A DNA stretch of 64,000 nt from Blautia luti. Its GTDB lineage: Bacteria > Bacillota > Clostridia > Lachnospirales > Lachnospiraceae. Of the stretch, positions 1-7,619 are shown one piece after another; the stretch's first letter is position 1, and the number at the start of each line of letters is the position of its first letter. The stretch covers positions 2,126,501 through 2,190,500 of the forward strand of contig NZ_AP028156.1 in the NCBI RefSeq assembly GCF_033096465.1, given 5' to 3'. The translations under genes and the position numbers were made by a program. The notes beneath the pieces were generated by a model. That model made no database searches. It was not told where the DNA came from and saw only the letters and a list, made by a program, of their open reading frames with translations.

Positions 1-590
1 AACACACGTCCCGGTGCAATCATACGGATCGGCAATTTGCCTTTCTCCATAGTACGTGCCTGAACCGGTGATGTCTGGGAACGAAGAAGGATAGACTCAT
101 TGATAAAGAAAGTATCCTGCTCGTCACGTGCCGGATGGTTCTCAGGGATGTTCAGTTTGGTAAAGTTATAGTCTGCATACTCTACTTCCGGTCCTTCTAC
201 TACTTCATATCCCATACCGATGAAGATACGTTCTACTTCTTCCAGAGCAATGGTGTTCGGATGACGATGACCGATCTTGGCTTTCTTTGCAGGTAAAGTA
301 ACGTCAATCACTTCCTGTTTCATCTTCTCTTCACGAACTGCCTCTTCCAGTTTCTGTTTGGATTCATCAAGCAATGTTTCGATCTTGGCTCTTGTTTCAT
401 TTACAAGCTGTCCCACTTTCGGGCGCTCTTCCGGAGCTACATCTTTCATGCTCTTTAAGATTGCAGTCAGCTCGCCTTTTTTGCCAAGGTATGCCACACG
501 TACTTCATTCAGTTTGTCCAGGCCCTCGGATTCATCGATCCGCTTTCTGGCTGCTTCAGCCAGTTCCTGAAGTTTTTCTTTCATATCCAT
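1..590 (-). CDS. pheS: Phenylalanine-tRNA ligase alpha subunit, N-terminal part (cut by window edge)
   Basis: The reverse-strand reading begins MDMKEKLQELAEAARKRI and continues through a charged N-terminal coiled coil. It then enters the start of the class II catalytic core (HPNTIALEEVERIFIGMGYE, then NHPARDEQDTFF and RSQTSPVQARTM), which is characteristic of PheS. It charges tRNA-Phe as part of a PheS2-PheT2 tetramer in the cytosol. About 196 codons are visible; the C-terminal half and any following pheT lie outside the window. The start at 590 has an AGGAG about nine bases upstream; the ATG two codons later is possible. It sits behind a T-box leader, which fits regulation by uncharged tRNA-Phe. 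Confidence 0.95.
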   Translation of the reverse strand, partial: MDMKEKLQELAEAARKRIDESEGLDKLNEVRVAYLGKKGELTAILKSMKDVAPEERPKVGQLVNETRAKIETLLDESKQKLEEAVREEKMKQEVIDVTLPAKKAKIGHRHPNTIALEEVERIFIGMGYEVVEGPEVEYADYNFTKLNIPENHPARDEQDTFFINESILLRSQTSPVQARTMEKGKLPIRMIAPGRV

Positions 591-655
591 GGTTTCTTTC
601 TCCTTTATTTAAATAATCATAATTTCCTGTATGTCAGACAGGGCATGTGAGCAAT

Positions 656-921
656 AAAAAAAGCTCCATCCCAGTAAAGGGACGGAGCATAAATTCCGCG
701 GTACCACCCTGCTTCCTGCATCTTTCTGCAGGCTCTCGGTCTGCTTAACGCGCAGCAACGTCATTTCCTACTGTTCTCGCAGAGAAATTTTCAAAAATGA
801 AGCTCCGGTGGGAAATTCAGGAAATATCTGAACCTGAGGAAGCTTCCAGCCGATGACCTCCTCTCTCTGAAGGAAAATAAATCCTTAAAAACACCTTCTA
901 AGCCGTTTTCATATATCGACA
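656..921 (-). promoter_or_regulatory. T-box riboswitch leader of pheS (Phe specifier)
   Basis: On the minus strand the conserved T-box core AGGGTGGTACCGCGG lies at 696-710. A GC-rich hairpin (663-688, GCTCC...GGAGC) with a T run at 656-662 acts as the intrinsic terminator. Upstream is an AGAGAG-containing stem I region. A TTC triplet at 812-814 is placed where a specifier would be, which matches Phe; this assignment is inferred. The TGGT of the T-box bulge would pair with a tRNA ending ACCA. Uncharged tRNA-Phe should stabilise the antiterminator and switch on pheS. Confidence 0.9.
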
Positions 922-927
922 GTATTT

Positions 928-956
928 ACTATGCCACAGACTGAAAAATCTGTCAA
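928..956 (-). promoter_or_regulatory. Sigma-A promoter for the pheS T-box transcript
   Basis: On the minus strand, TTGACA (951-956) is followed after 17 bases by CATAGT (928-933). The predicted start near 921 gives a leader that contains the whole T-box. The -35 box overlaps the stop codon of the upstream yihY-like gene. Confidence 0.7.
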
Positions 957-1915
957 GTATGATTTTTCGTACTGTCATCTTCTTTTTCTTCGGAAACGGC
1001 AATTTTATTCTCCAGTTCTATGTTTCTGGAGGCTTGTATCCTTTCTTTCTCCTGAGAGATCCTTCCTATCACAGATCTGTGTGCATGACGGAAATCCTTC
1101 TCAAAATAAGCATTGATCTCAGCACCGTACATAAGCAGGTTCATACACACATACAGCCAGATCATCACCATAATGATCGTAGTCAGGCTGCCATACATGT
1201 TGCTGAAACCCGGAAATATTTCGAAATAAAAGGAAAATCCATACGAGAAGATCGACCATGCAATGGCAATGATCAATGCCCCGGGTATCTGACTTTTAAA
1301 TGTGGCCGGTCTGTTGGGAAGAACCTTGTACAGCAGCAGGAACACAAAGAACAGCACTGCAAATACCAGGCCGGTTCTGGCTCCGATCACCCTGCCGATG
1401 ATCCTTCCCAAAAACGGAATGTATACAGAAACCGTCTCCTGGATCCTGTTGCCCAGAACCAGCAAAAGCAGACAGATGATCAGGGCGATCACCAGGCACA
1501 TGGTATAAAATACAGCATAAATCCTGGTCATAAACCAGTTACGGGTTTCTTTTACATGATAGATCGTATTCAGTCCATTGATTACCGACTGCATTCCCTT
1601 TCCCGCAGACCACAGAGCAACCAGCGCAGAAAGAGGCATAATAGTAGTGCTTCGTTTATATACATCCACCACGATTCCCAGTACGAAACTCTGAATATTC
1701 TCCGGAACAAATGCAACGATCGCGTCCCTTACCACATTATAGGTAAGAGGCGTGTACCTAACCAGTGTGGTCAGAAACAATATACACGGAATAAAGGATA
1801 AAATTAAAAAATATGCGGCCTGTGTAGCATATGCTCCTACATGGTCTCCGGAAACACGTTTCATAAATCCAAGCAGAAGCGTGACTACTGACCTTTTTTC
1901 CTTTTCCCTTTCCAT
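953..1915 (-). CDS. YihY/virulence factor BrkB family membrane protein
   Basis: This integral membrane protein of about 320 residues belongs to the YihY/BrkB family (once mis-named ribonuclease BN). Several hydrophobic segments are visible, including YFLILSFIPCILFLTTLV, VIALIICLLLLVLG, LVFAVLFFVFLLLY and TTIIMVMIWLYVCMNLLMYGAEINAYFE. The last contains the family's terminal Y-G-A-E-x-N signature. The C-terminal tail is charged and cytoplasmic-looking. An ATG at 1927 exists, but GGAG six bases before the ATG at 1915 makes the later start more likely. It has its own promoter. The molecular role of the family is not settled; a transporter or lipid-related role has been suggested. Confidence 0.88.
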   Translation of the reverse strand: MEREKEKRSVVTLLLGFMKRVSGDHVGAYATQAAYFLILSFIPCILFLTTLVRYTPLTYNVVRDAIVAFVPENIQSFVLGIVVDVYKRSTTIMPLSALVALWSAGKGMQSVINGLNTIYHVKETRNWFMTRIYAVFYTMCLVIALIICLLLLVLGNRIQETVSVYIPFLGRIIGRVIGARTGLVFAVLFFVFLLLYKVLPNRPATFKSQIPGALIIAIAWSIFSYGFSFYFEIFPGFSNMYGSLTTIIMVMIWLYVCMNLLMYGAEINAYFEKDFRHAHRSVIGRISQEKERIQASRNIELENKIAVSEEKEDDSTKNHT

Positions 1916-1974
1916 AATTTTCTCCATTCTGTTTATTTACAGTGATTCCATAAAACGAGGAAATCTCTTTTTAT

Positions 1975-2003
1975 ATCATACCATGAATCTGTAGTTCTGA
2001 CAA
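1975..2003 (-). promoter_or_regulatory. Sigma-A promoter of the yihY-like gene
   Basis: On the minus strand, TTGTCA (1998-2003), a 17-base spacer and TATGAT (1975-1980), about 50 bases upstream of the chosen start codon. Confidence 0.6.
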
Positions 2004-2011
2004 ACAGGAAT

Positions 2012-3301
2012 TCAGTAGACCGTTTCAATTCTCACCTGGTTAAAGAAATACTCCAGAATTTCCTCCCAGGTATAGCCCTGATCTGCCATTTTATCCGCTC
2101 CGTTCTGGCTCATTCCCACACCATGTCCATATCCCCCTCCGGTAATTTCTAGGCCCTCTTCTTTCTTCTGTTTCAATGTGAAATAGGCACTCGGCAAAAG
2201 GGTTCCGCCCTCTATCTTTGTGCCGTCTTTTTCTGTGATCGTGCATCCCTCCGGCGAAAGAAACTTCCGTATGGAATATTCCTGATTGATCTCATAACTT
2301 TCCTTTTTTGTAGTCACCTGGAGGCTGATCACTGCGCCGCTTTCATTCTTCTTTACTGCCTCCACAGTCATCAGTTCGCTATCATCTTCAAACAGTATCC
2401 TGACCTGTTCCTGCAGTTTCTGCCAGGGAAGTACTGTCTTCCAGCTTCTCCAAGGAGAATCTCTGTCAAAATCACAGACCACACTTTTCAGATAAGCAGC
2501 CGGTTTCCTGGCACCCCATATTTCATCTGTACTGGTAATTCCTGCTGAAGTTGAAAAATAATAGGCCTCTACAGGTTCTCCATCCTTCATCATAATCTGT
2601 CCAAAGGTGTCTTTTACAGCCTGATCTGTGGATGTTTCCGGAAAAACATTGCCATATACCTGATAATTTACACTGTCATCCACATCTGCATTATATCCGT
2701 CAATTCCTTTCTCCTGAATGTGTTTCCAGGCATATGTCCGGGCACATACAGCCTGTGCGCGAAGTGCCTGGGGCTCATAAGAAGCAGGCATTTCACTTGG
2801 CACTACTGCTTCCAGATATTTTTCCAGGGGAAGTTCATTAATCAGGTTTAATTTCTCTCCGTTTTTTATAATCTCCAGTTTCCCGTAATATATAGGATTT
2901 CCACATTGTCGTTCAATAGAAGTAACTGTAATTCCTTCTTCCCCTCCGTCCAGGATTAGCGGTCCGTCCTGCACCCTGCTATCAGCTGCAGTACAGGTAA
3001 ATGCTTTCCCGCCGCAGATACCGGAAACCTGTTCCTGTTCATAAGTCCTGTAATCTGTTCCTGTCAAAAGTACTCTGATATCCGGTTCTTCCTGTAAATT
3101 ACCTGTATCCTCTTCAACAGTCTCCTGATTCTTTTCCTGCCTGTCCTGTTCTTTCTCCGGTGTCTGGGAGATCATAATTTCCACAGATTCGCTTATTTCC
3201 CGCCGCCCTTCTCTTTTTACTGCTTCGTTAAAAAGGATTCCCCATCCCAGCAGCATCAGCAGTATACAATTTGTCCCATAAAAAAATCTGGTTTTCTTCA
3301 T
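2012..3301 (-). CDS. SpoIID/LytB-domain protein (probable peptidoglycan lytic transglycosylase)
   Basis: This 429-residue protein has an N-terminal signal anchor (residues about 6-24) and a Glu/Gln-rich linker (about 30-72). The SpoIID domain follows, with LPLEKYLEAVVPSEMPASY around residue 158, then RAQAVCARTYAW. The Glu in VPSEMP is at the position of the catalytic acid of SpoIID. The C-terminus carries the family motif GGGYGHGVGMSQNGA. SpoIID removes glycan from peptidoglycan during engulfment; the many paralogues of the SpoIID/LytB group include vegetative ones, so this may not be the canonical sporulation gene (no SpoIIM/P/Q neighbour). Its start codon lies inside a terminator-like hairpin and no Shine-Dalgarno is visible; no other in-frame start exists upstream. 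Confidence 0.85.
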   Translation of the reverse strand: MKKTRFFYGTNCILLMLLGWGILFNEAVKREGRREISESVEIMISQTPEKEQDRQEKNQETVEEDTGNLQEEPDIRVLLTGTDYRTYEQEQVSGICGGKAFTCTAADSRVQDGPLILDGGEEGITVTSIERQCGNPIYYGKLEIIKNGEKLNLINELPLEKYLEAVVPSEMPASYEPQALRAQAVCARTYAWKHIQEKGIDGYNADVDDSVNYQVYGNVFPETSTDQAVKDTFGQIMMKDGEPVEAYYFSTSAGITSTDEIWGARKPAAYLKSVVCDFDRDSPWRSWKTVLPWQKLQEQVRILFEDDSELMTVEAVKKNESGAVISLQVTTKKESYEINQEYSIRKFLSPEGCTITEKDGTKIEGGTLLPSAYFTLKQKKEEGLEITGGGYGHGVGMSQNGADKMADQGYTWEEILEYFFNQVRIETVY

Positions 3302-3328
3302 ATATTCATTTATATGAAGAAAACCAGA
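3281..3328 (-). terminator. Intrinsic terminator of the aldose epimerase gene, overlapping the SpoIID-like start codon
   Basis: An 18-bp perfect inverted repeat (arms 3287-3304 and 3311-3328, six-base loop) is followed on the minus strand by a run of T (complement of 3281-3286). It begins 19 bases after the epimerase stop codon. The downstream arm contains the ATG of the next gene, so the terminator's T run encodes that protein's residues 6-7 (Phe-Phe). Confidence 0.75.
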
Positions 3329-3346
3329 AAATATGTATCTGTCTTA

Positions 3347-4408
3347 TCAGTCTTTGATATAGAAACGGTAAGAAGTATTAGAATCATACTGTTCCCCTGC
3401 TTCCAGGACAGGAGAATGGAAATTCTCTGTATTCACTGCATTTGGCTCAACCTGTGTTTCCAGACAGAAAGCCTCACGTTTGTTATAAATATGTCCGCCC
3501 TTACCTTTCTCATTATCTACAAAATTAGCTGCATAAAACTGAACGCAAGGACAATCAGAAGTAACATCCATGGCAATTTTGCTCTTATCGCTGTATGCAG
3601 TTGCGATCAATCTGTTGCTGCCTTTTGCATAATTATCTGTAACATAGTTATGATCATAGCCACCTGTAAACTTAAGCTGCTGGAAATCTGCATCAATATC
3701 CTGCCCTATTCTCTTAGGAGTTGTGAAATCCATCGGAGTTCCTGCAACTTCCGCATATTCTCCTGTTGGAATAGAATGGCTGTCTGCCACCGGTGTATAA
3801 TATCTGGCATGGATCGTCAGATACTGATCCATTGCTGTACCGCTTCCCTCACCATTCAGATTAAAGTAAGAATGGTTTGTCATATTTGCGATTGTCGGCT
3901 CATCACAGATACCCTGATAGTGAATCTTTAATTCATTTTCTTCTGTAAATTCATATTTTACGTAAACGTCAAATTCACCTGGATATCCATTCTCGCCATC
4001 CGGACTGATACGATGGAAGATCACACTGTTTTTCTCCTGGGAAATTTCTGCAGCCTTCCACAGTTTCTTCTCAAATGCATTAGGACCACTGTGCAGATTA
4101 TTGTCATTCTCATTCTGCGCAAGTGTCACCTCTTTTCCGTAAAGAGAGAATTTCGCTCCTGCAATACGGTTGCCGCTTCTTCCGATCACAGCACCAAAAA
4201 AGCATCCGTTTACTTCATAAGATTCCAGATCATCATATCCCAGAACCACATCTGTTAATTTTCCGTCTTTATCCGGCACGCATACCTTCACAAGAAGAGC
4301 ACCGAAGTCCGTCACTTCTACGTATGCTCCGGATTTATTCTCCAGATGAAACATCTTCACCTGTTCTCCATCTGGCAGAACACCAAATTTTTTTTCAGAA
4401 ACACCCAT
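3347..4408 (-). CDS. galM: Aldose 1-epimerase (mutarotase)
   Basis: This 353-residue enzyme interconverts alpha and beta anomers of aldoses such as galactose and glucose in the cytosol. Family landmarks are GRSGNRIAGAKFSLYGKE, LHSGPNAFEKKLW, the catalytic-His stretch NMTNHSYFNLNGEG, the DHNYV loop and the catalytic-Glu stretch AFCLETQVEPNAVN near the C-terminus. The reading frame stays open for 58 codons further upstream, but that part runs through a structured RNA gene. GGGAGG eight bases before the ATG at 4408 sets the start (MGVSEKKFGVLPDG). No Leloir-pathway genes are adjacent. Transcription may depend on its own unseen promoter or on readthrough of the RNA terminator 46 bases upstream. 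Confidence 0.93.
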   Translation of the reverse strand: MGVSEKKFGVLPDGEQVKMFHLENKSGAYVEVTDFGALLVKVCVPDKDGKLTDVVLGYDDLESYEVNGCFFGAVIGRSGNRIAGAKFSLYGKEVTLAQNENDNNLHSGPNAFEKKLWKAAEISQEKNSVIFHRISPDGENGYPGEFDVYVKYEFTEENELKIHYQGICDEPTIANMTNHSYFNLNGEGSGTAMDQYLTIHARYYTPVADSHSIPTGEYAEVAGTPMDFTTPKRIGQDIDADFQQLKFTGGYDHNYVTDNYAKGSNRLIATAYSDKSKIAMDVTSDCPCVQFYAANFVDNEKGKGGHIYNKREAFCLETQVEPNAVNTENFHSPVLEAGEQYDSNTSYRFYIKD

Positions 4409-4453
4409 TGTCTTTTCCTCCCATTGTTCAGTTTTTGCTTTTCGTTTATTACG

Positions 4454-4690
4454 AAAAAAAGAGCCATTCACCGGCTCTGCATTTCCTGTTTTATTTAAGT
4501 CCCGAAATGTCGTTCCCTTCCCATTGACGCCTAGCCGCAGCCAGGTGGGTGTCCTCAACACTGCTTCTGCCTTCCGCTGCATAATGACGGCCTGACATCC
4601 GCAGTGCGATCTTGGAGTCCCGTTTAAGTCGATGTAGGTTCAAAAAAAGAAGGGGCCTCGAGCATTCCAGGATGTTTTACTTCTTTGACT
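4454..4690 (-). ncRNA. ssrS: Free-standing structured RNA, probably 6S RNA (SsrS)
   Basis: A consensus promoter and a strong intrinsic terminator (stem 4461-4478, GAGCC...GGCTC, T run 4454-4460) bracket about 235 bases with no credible protein. A long-range closing stem joins minus-strand GAATGCTCG...CCCCTTC (about 4649-4668) to GAAGGGAACGACATTT (about 4505-4520). An inner hairpin, GCACTGC/GCAGTGT, tops the structure. A long rod with a closing stem, a central open region and its own promoter is the 6S RNA plan; 6S mimics an open promoter and sequesters sigma-A RNA polymerase. The 6S name is inferred from architecture and size only and would need a covariance-model search. Confidence 0.6.
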
Positions 4691-4696
4691 GGTTTT

Positions 4697-4725
4697 ATTA
4701 TACTCTAGTATATTCTCTTTTTCAA
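4697..4725 (-). promoter_or_regulatory. Strong sigma-A promoter of the 6S-like RNA
   Basis: On the minus strand, TTGAAA (4720-4725), 17 bases, then a perfect TATAAT (4697-4702). The predicted start is near 4690. Confidence 0.8.
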
Positions 4726-4747
4726 CATAAAATACGTATATTTTAAT

Positions 4748-6238
4748 TTATTTTATTCCAAGAATATCCTTTACTGCTGCCGGCATATCCGGTGCGTCTA
4801 CCACACGATCATGGAGAACCGGAGCTGTACGGATGGTTTCCACTGCCTGAGGAACCTTTACTCCGGACATTTCGCTGAGCTCATCTGCCAGAGCGAAATC
4901 ATCTTTTCCTTCTGTAGATACGCCCAGTGCGTTCATGACGCTTGTAGTAAATTTATATGGGCTGGCTGTAGACGCTATGACAGCCGGTACATGATCCTCT
5001 GTATCTTTTACATATTTGGCATATACACCTGCAGCTACTGCTGTATGGGTATCGATTACATAATGGCTGTCTTTATAGATCTTTGCAATAGTCTCTGCAG
5101 TTTCTTCCTCTGTACAGTAATTGCCATAAAAATCAGACAGCTGTGCTTTCATTTCCTCAGTGATAGTATATTCACCACCTGTAGTCAGAGACTGCATCAG
5201 TTCTGCACATTTTGAGGCATCCCCGCCTGCGATACGATAGATCAGACGCTCCAGATTACTGGAGATCAGTATATCCATAGATGGTGATGTTGTAAGAATA
5301 AAATCACGCTTTCTGTCATAGGTTCCTGTACGGAAGAAATCATAAAGAACTTTATTATCGTTGGATGCACAGATTAATTTATGAATCGGAAGTCCCATCT
5401 GTTTTGCATAATAAGCTGCAAGGATATTTCCGAAGTTTCCGGTAGGTACTACAACATTGATCTCCTGTCCATCTTTAATCTTACCCTGACGTACGAGAGA
5501 TGCATATGCATATACATAGTAAACAATCTGCGGTACCAGACGTCCGATATTAATAGAATTTGCAGATGAGAACTGATATCCTGCTGCATCCAGTTCTGCT
5601 TCCAGTTCTTTGTCATTAAACATCTTCTTTACTGCTGTCTGCGCATCATCGAAGTTTCCGGTAATTCCCACAACATAGGTGTTATTGCCTTTCTGAGTTA
5701 CCATCTGCTTCTCCTGAATCGGGCTTACCCCATGCTTCGGGTAGAATACAATGATCTTAGTGCCCGGAACATCAGCAAATCCGGCCATGGCAGCTTTTCC
5801 TGTATCTCCGGAAGTTGCAGTAAGGATTACGATTTCATTCTTTACCTGATTCTTCTTAGCAGCAGTAGTCATCAGATGTGGAAGAATAGACAATGCCATA
5901 TCCTTAAATGCAATTGTTGCTCCATGGTAAAGTTCCAGGAAATAAGCTCCGTCTGCTTCGTGAAGCGGTGCGATCTCCTTTGTATCAAATTTGTCATCAT
6001 AGGCATTGTTGATGCAGTTCTTTAACTCATCTTCTGTAAAATCAGTAAGGAAACGCTTCATTACCTCGTATGCTGTTTCCTGATAGCTCATCTTAGCCAG
6101 TTCATTCATCGGAACATCCAGTTTCGGAATCTCTGTTGGCACAAATAAGCCGCCATCCTCAGACAAACCCTTTAAAATAGCCATGGAAGCTGTTACGGTT
6201 TCTTCTTTTCCTCTTGTGCTTTTGTATAATACCTGCAT
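4748..6238 (-). CDS. thrC: Threonine synthase
   Basis: This 496-residue PLP enzyme converts O-phosphohomoserine to threonine and phosphate. Visible motifs are the N-terminal YKSTRG and GLSEDGGLFVP, the PLP-lysine region HGATIAFKDMALSILPHLM, and the phosphate-binding SGDTGKAAMAGF. Length and order fit the longer (yeast/E. coli-type) threonine synthase group. The frame is open 44 codons further upstream, but the ATG at 6238 (MQVLYKSTRGKEE) is preceded by AGGAAA and matches the family N-terminus. The gene stands alone, with no hom or thrB beside it. A possible extended -10 (TGCTATAAT) lies at 6285-6293. Confidence 0.96.
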   Translation of the reverse strand: MQVLYKSTRGKEETVTASMAILKGLSEDGGLFVPTEIPKLDVPMNELAKMSYQETAYEVMKRFLTDFTEDELKNCINNAYDDKFDTKEIAPLHEADGAYFLELYHGATIAFKDMALSILPHLMTTAAKKNQVKNEIVILTATSGDTGKAAMAGFADVPGTKIIVFYPKHGVSPIQEKQMVTQKGNNTYVVGITGNFDDAQTAVKKMFNDKELEAELDAAGYQFSSANSINIGRLVPQIVYYVYAYASLVRQGKIKDGQEINVVVPTGNFGNILAAYYAKQMGLPIHKLICASNDNKVLYDFFRTGTYDRKRDFILTTSPSMDILISSNLERLIYRIAGGDASKCAELMQSLTTGGEYTITEEMKAQLSDFYGNYCTEEETAETIAKIYKDSHYVIDTHTAVAAGVYAKYVKDTEDHVPAVIASTASPYKFTTSVMNALGVSTEGKDDFALADELSEMSGVKVPQAVETIRTAPVLHDRVVDAPDMPAAVKDILGIK

Positions 6239-6284
6239 TGTGTTTCCTGCCTTTCCAAAGTAATAATATTTGTCAATTGAGCAC

Positions 6285-6293
6285 ATTATAGCA
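6285..6293 (-). promoter_or_regulatory. Possible extended -10 promoter of thrC
   Basis: The minus strand reads TGCTATAAT, an extended -10, about 45 bases before the thrC start. No good -35 is visible at 17 bases, so confidence is limited. Confidence 0.4.
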
Positions 6294-6370
6294 TATGCTT
6301 TAGTAAAATACCATCCTAAATTATATCTCATTTTTCTTTGTACTTCATGAAATGCAAAGAAAGAATGCAC

Positions 6371-6409
6371 AAAAAATGCAGGCTCTCCCTAAAAGAGAAA
6401 ACCTGCATC
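6371..6409 (-). terminator. Intrinsic terminator after the SleB-domain gene
   Basis: On the minus strand, GATGCAGGTTTTCTC pairs with GAGAGCCTGCAT and is followed by TTTTTTG. It starts 12 bases after the stop codon at 6421. Confidence 0.85.
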
Positions 6410-6420
6410 TGTATCATTTC

Positions 6421-7326
6421 TTATCCATTACTTTTCGCCAGCTGGACAGTTGTCCCGCTGTCCTTAGGTTCTGTACTCTGGGTTTCTTCCGGATATGTAT
6501 AGAATTCATGAACCCCATGTTTGAACAGTTTTTTCAGATTTTTTTCAAACCAGGTCACATTATGTTTCTCGGCTTCTGATTTCTGTATAAAGAACAAAGC
6601 ACCTTCTGAATAATCCGTACCTTCCAGTGCCTGACGCACTGCTTCTTTTGTTTCATCTGTCACTTCCACTTCATTGATCCTGCCGTCATAAGTAGGAGAG
6701 AACTGGGGTACTCCGTTAGTGGTTTCCCATACAACTTCTGTAACAGTATTGGGAAATTCTGCATTCTTTACACGATTCATGATCACATTTGCCACAAGAA
6801 CACGTCCCTTGATATCCTCGGTTCCTGCTTCAGCCTCTACGATACGCAGAAGAGTATCATAGTCTTCATCAGACATGATCGTGGGGTTCCGGACTGCTGT
6901 AATCACTTTCTCATCCAGAGCATTGACTTTACTTTCCATAAATGCACTTACATCAAACTCCGCAACCCTGTCTTCGATTTTCTTCACACGCTGTCCAACC
7001 ATCACCTGCTCACAGGAAGTTCCGATCCGCTCTACAGACTTCCGCTGACTGACCGTACCGTTTACCCCTGATATGACTCCCGCGATTCCTGTAGGGAGGA
7101 TTTCCGATCCTGTATCATCAGACTGAGAGGAAAAAGTTTCATTTTCATTCCCGGAAGCTGCATACACCTCATTCCTGCCGTTTCTGTCAGCAACATGTCC
7201 TCCTGCTGCCAGAACAACTGCTGCACAGGTACATGCCGTAACCAGCATAAAGCTTCGAACAGGATCTCCGGCTGGTTTTGTTTTCTTTTTTTCTCCGGAC
7301 TGATCTAATCTTTTTTGAACTTTCAT
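6421..7326 (-). CDS. Cell wall hydrolase with SleB/CwlJ-type domain
   Basis: This 301-residue secreted or membrane-anchored protein has a basic N-terminus and a hydrophobic segment (SFMLVTACTCAAVVLAAGGH), a Ser/Glu-rich linker, then a Hydrolase_2 (SleB-like) domain. The domain begins DYDTLLRIVEAEAGTEDIKG, with the family Glu in EAEAG, and continues VLVANVIMNRVKN, GVPQFSP and ALFFIQKSEA. Such enzymes cut spore cortex or vegetative peptidoglycan. The ATG at 7335 has no spaced ribosome site; GAGGA nine bases before the ATG at 7326 favours the latter (MKVQKRLDQSGEK). Two WalR-like boxes flank its promoter, suggesting control with vegetative wall turnover rather than germination. Confidence 0.85.
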   Translation of the reverse strand: MKVQKRLDQSGEKKKTKPAGDPVRSFMLVTACTCAAVVLAAGGHVADRNGRNEVYAASGNENETFSSQSDDTGSEILPTGIAGVISGVNGTVSQRKSVERIGTSCEQVMVGQRVKKIEDRVAEFDVSAFMESKVNALDEKVITAVRNPTIMSDEDYDTLLRIVEAEAGTEDIKGRVLVANVIMNRVKNAEFPNTVTEVVWETTNGVPQFSPTYDGRINEVEVTDETKEAVRQALEGTDYSEGALFFIQKSEAEKHNVTWFEKNLKKLFKHGVHEFYTYPEETQSTEPKDSGTTVQLAKSNG

Positions 7327-7372
7327 ACTTTCCATTCCTCGTGCTTTTTTATTTACAAAGTTGTTTAATCAA

Positions 7373-7389
7373 TGTAACATTTTTGTAAT
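7373..7389 (+). promoter_or_regulatory. WalR-like box 1 (downstream of the -10)
   Basis: TGTAAC-ATTTT-TGTAAT fits the published WalR consensus TGTWAH-N5-TGTWAH exactly. It lies just after the predicted start site of the cell-wall hydrolase gene, on the opposite strand to that gene. Confidence 0.55.
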
Positions 7390-7399
7390 TTATAAGAAA

Positions 7400-7428
7400 A
7401 TTATATTTAATAAAGTCAATTCTGTCAA
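7400..7428 (-). promoter_or_regulatory. Consensus sigma-A promoter of the SleB-domain hydrolase
   Basis: On the minus strand, TTGACA (7423-7428), 17 bases and TATAAT (7400-7405): both hexamers are perfect. The leader is about 65 bases. Confidence 0.85.
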
Positions 7429-7434
7429 GTATAT

Positions 7435-7451
7435 TTTACATTTTTGTAACA
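7435..7451 (-). promoter_or_regulatory. WalR-like box 2 (upstream of the -35)
   Basis: The minus strand reads TGTTAC-AAAAA-TGTAAA, again an exact TGTWAH-N5-TGTWAH match. It ends six bases upstream of the -35 box and has the same orientation as the gene, the usual place for activation. Confidence 0.6.
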
Positions 7452-7566
7452 TTTGTCCAAAACTGATAGGATAAGAGGTAATACTCTTTCATCTGTGCTT
7501 ATTATATATTTTTTATTCTGCGTCAGTCAAGGAAATCCCATCTCCTTCTTTCGGCACCTGCTCTCA

Positions 7567-7593
7567 GAAAAAGGATCCCTTTTACAGGATCCT
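7567..7593 (-). terminator. Intrinsic terminator after the methyltransferase fusion gene
   Basis: On the minus strand AGGATCC and GGATCCT form a hairpin followed by TTTTT, starting 27 bases after the stop codon. Confidence 0.75.
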
Positions 7594-7619
7594 CCTTCTT
7601 TCTTCAAATATTCTTTTTA

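Noticed and set aside
3314..3931. Plus-strand open frame starting with the same MKKTRK residues as the SpoIID-like protein
   Set aside because: The likeness comes only from the inverted repeat at 3287-3328; the rest is antisense to galM.
4409..4582. N-terminal extension of the aldose epimerase
   Set aside because: It runs through a promoter-terminator-bounded structured RNA, and a good ribosome site precedes the internal ATG at 4408.
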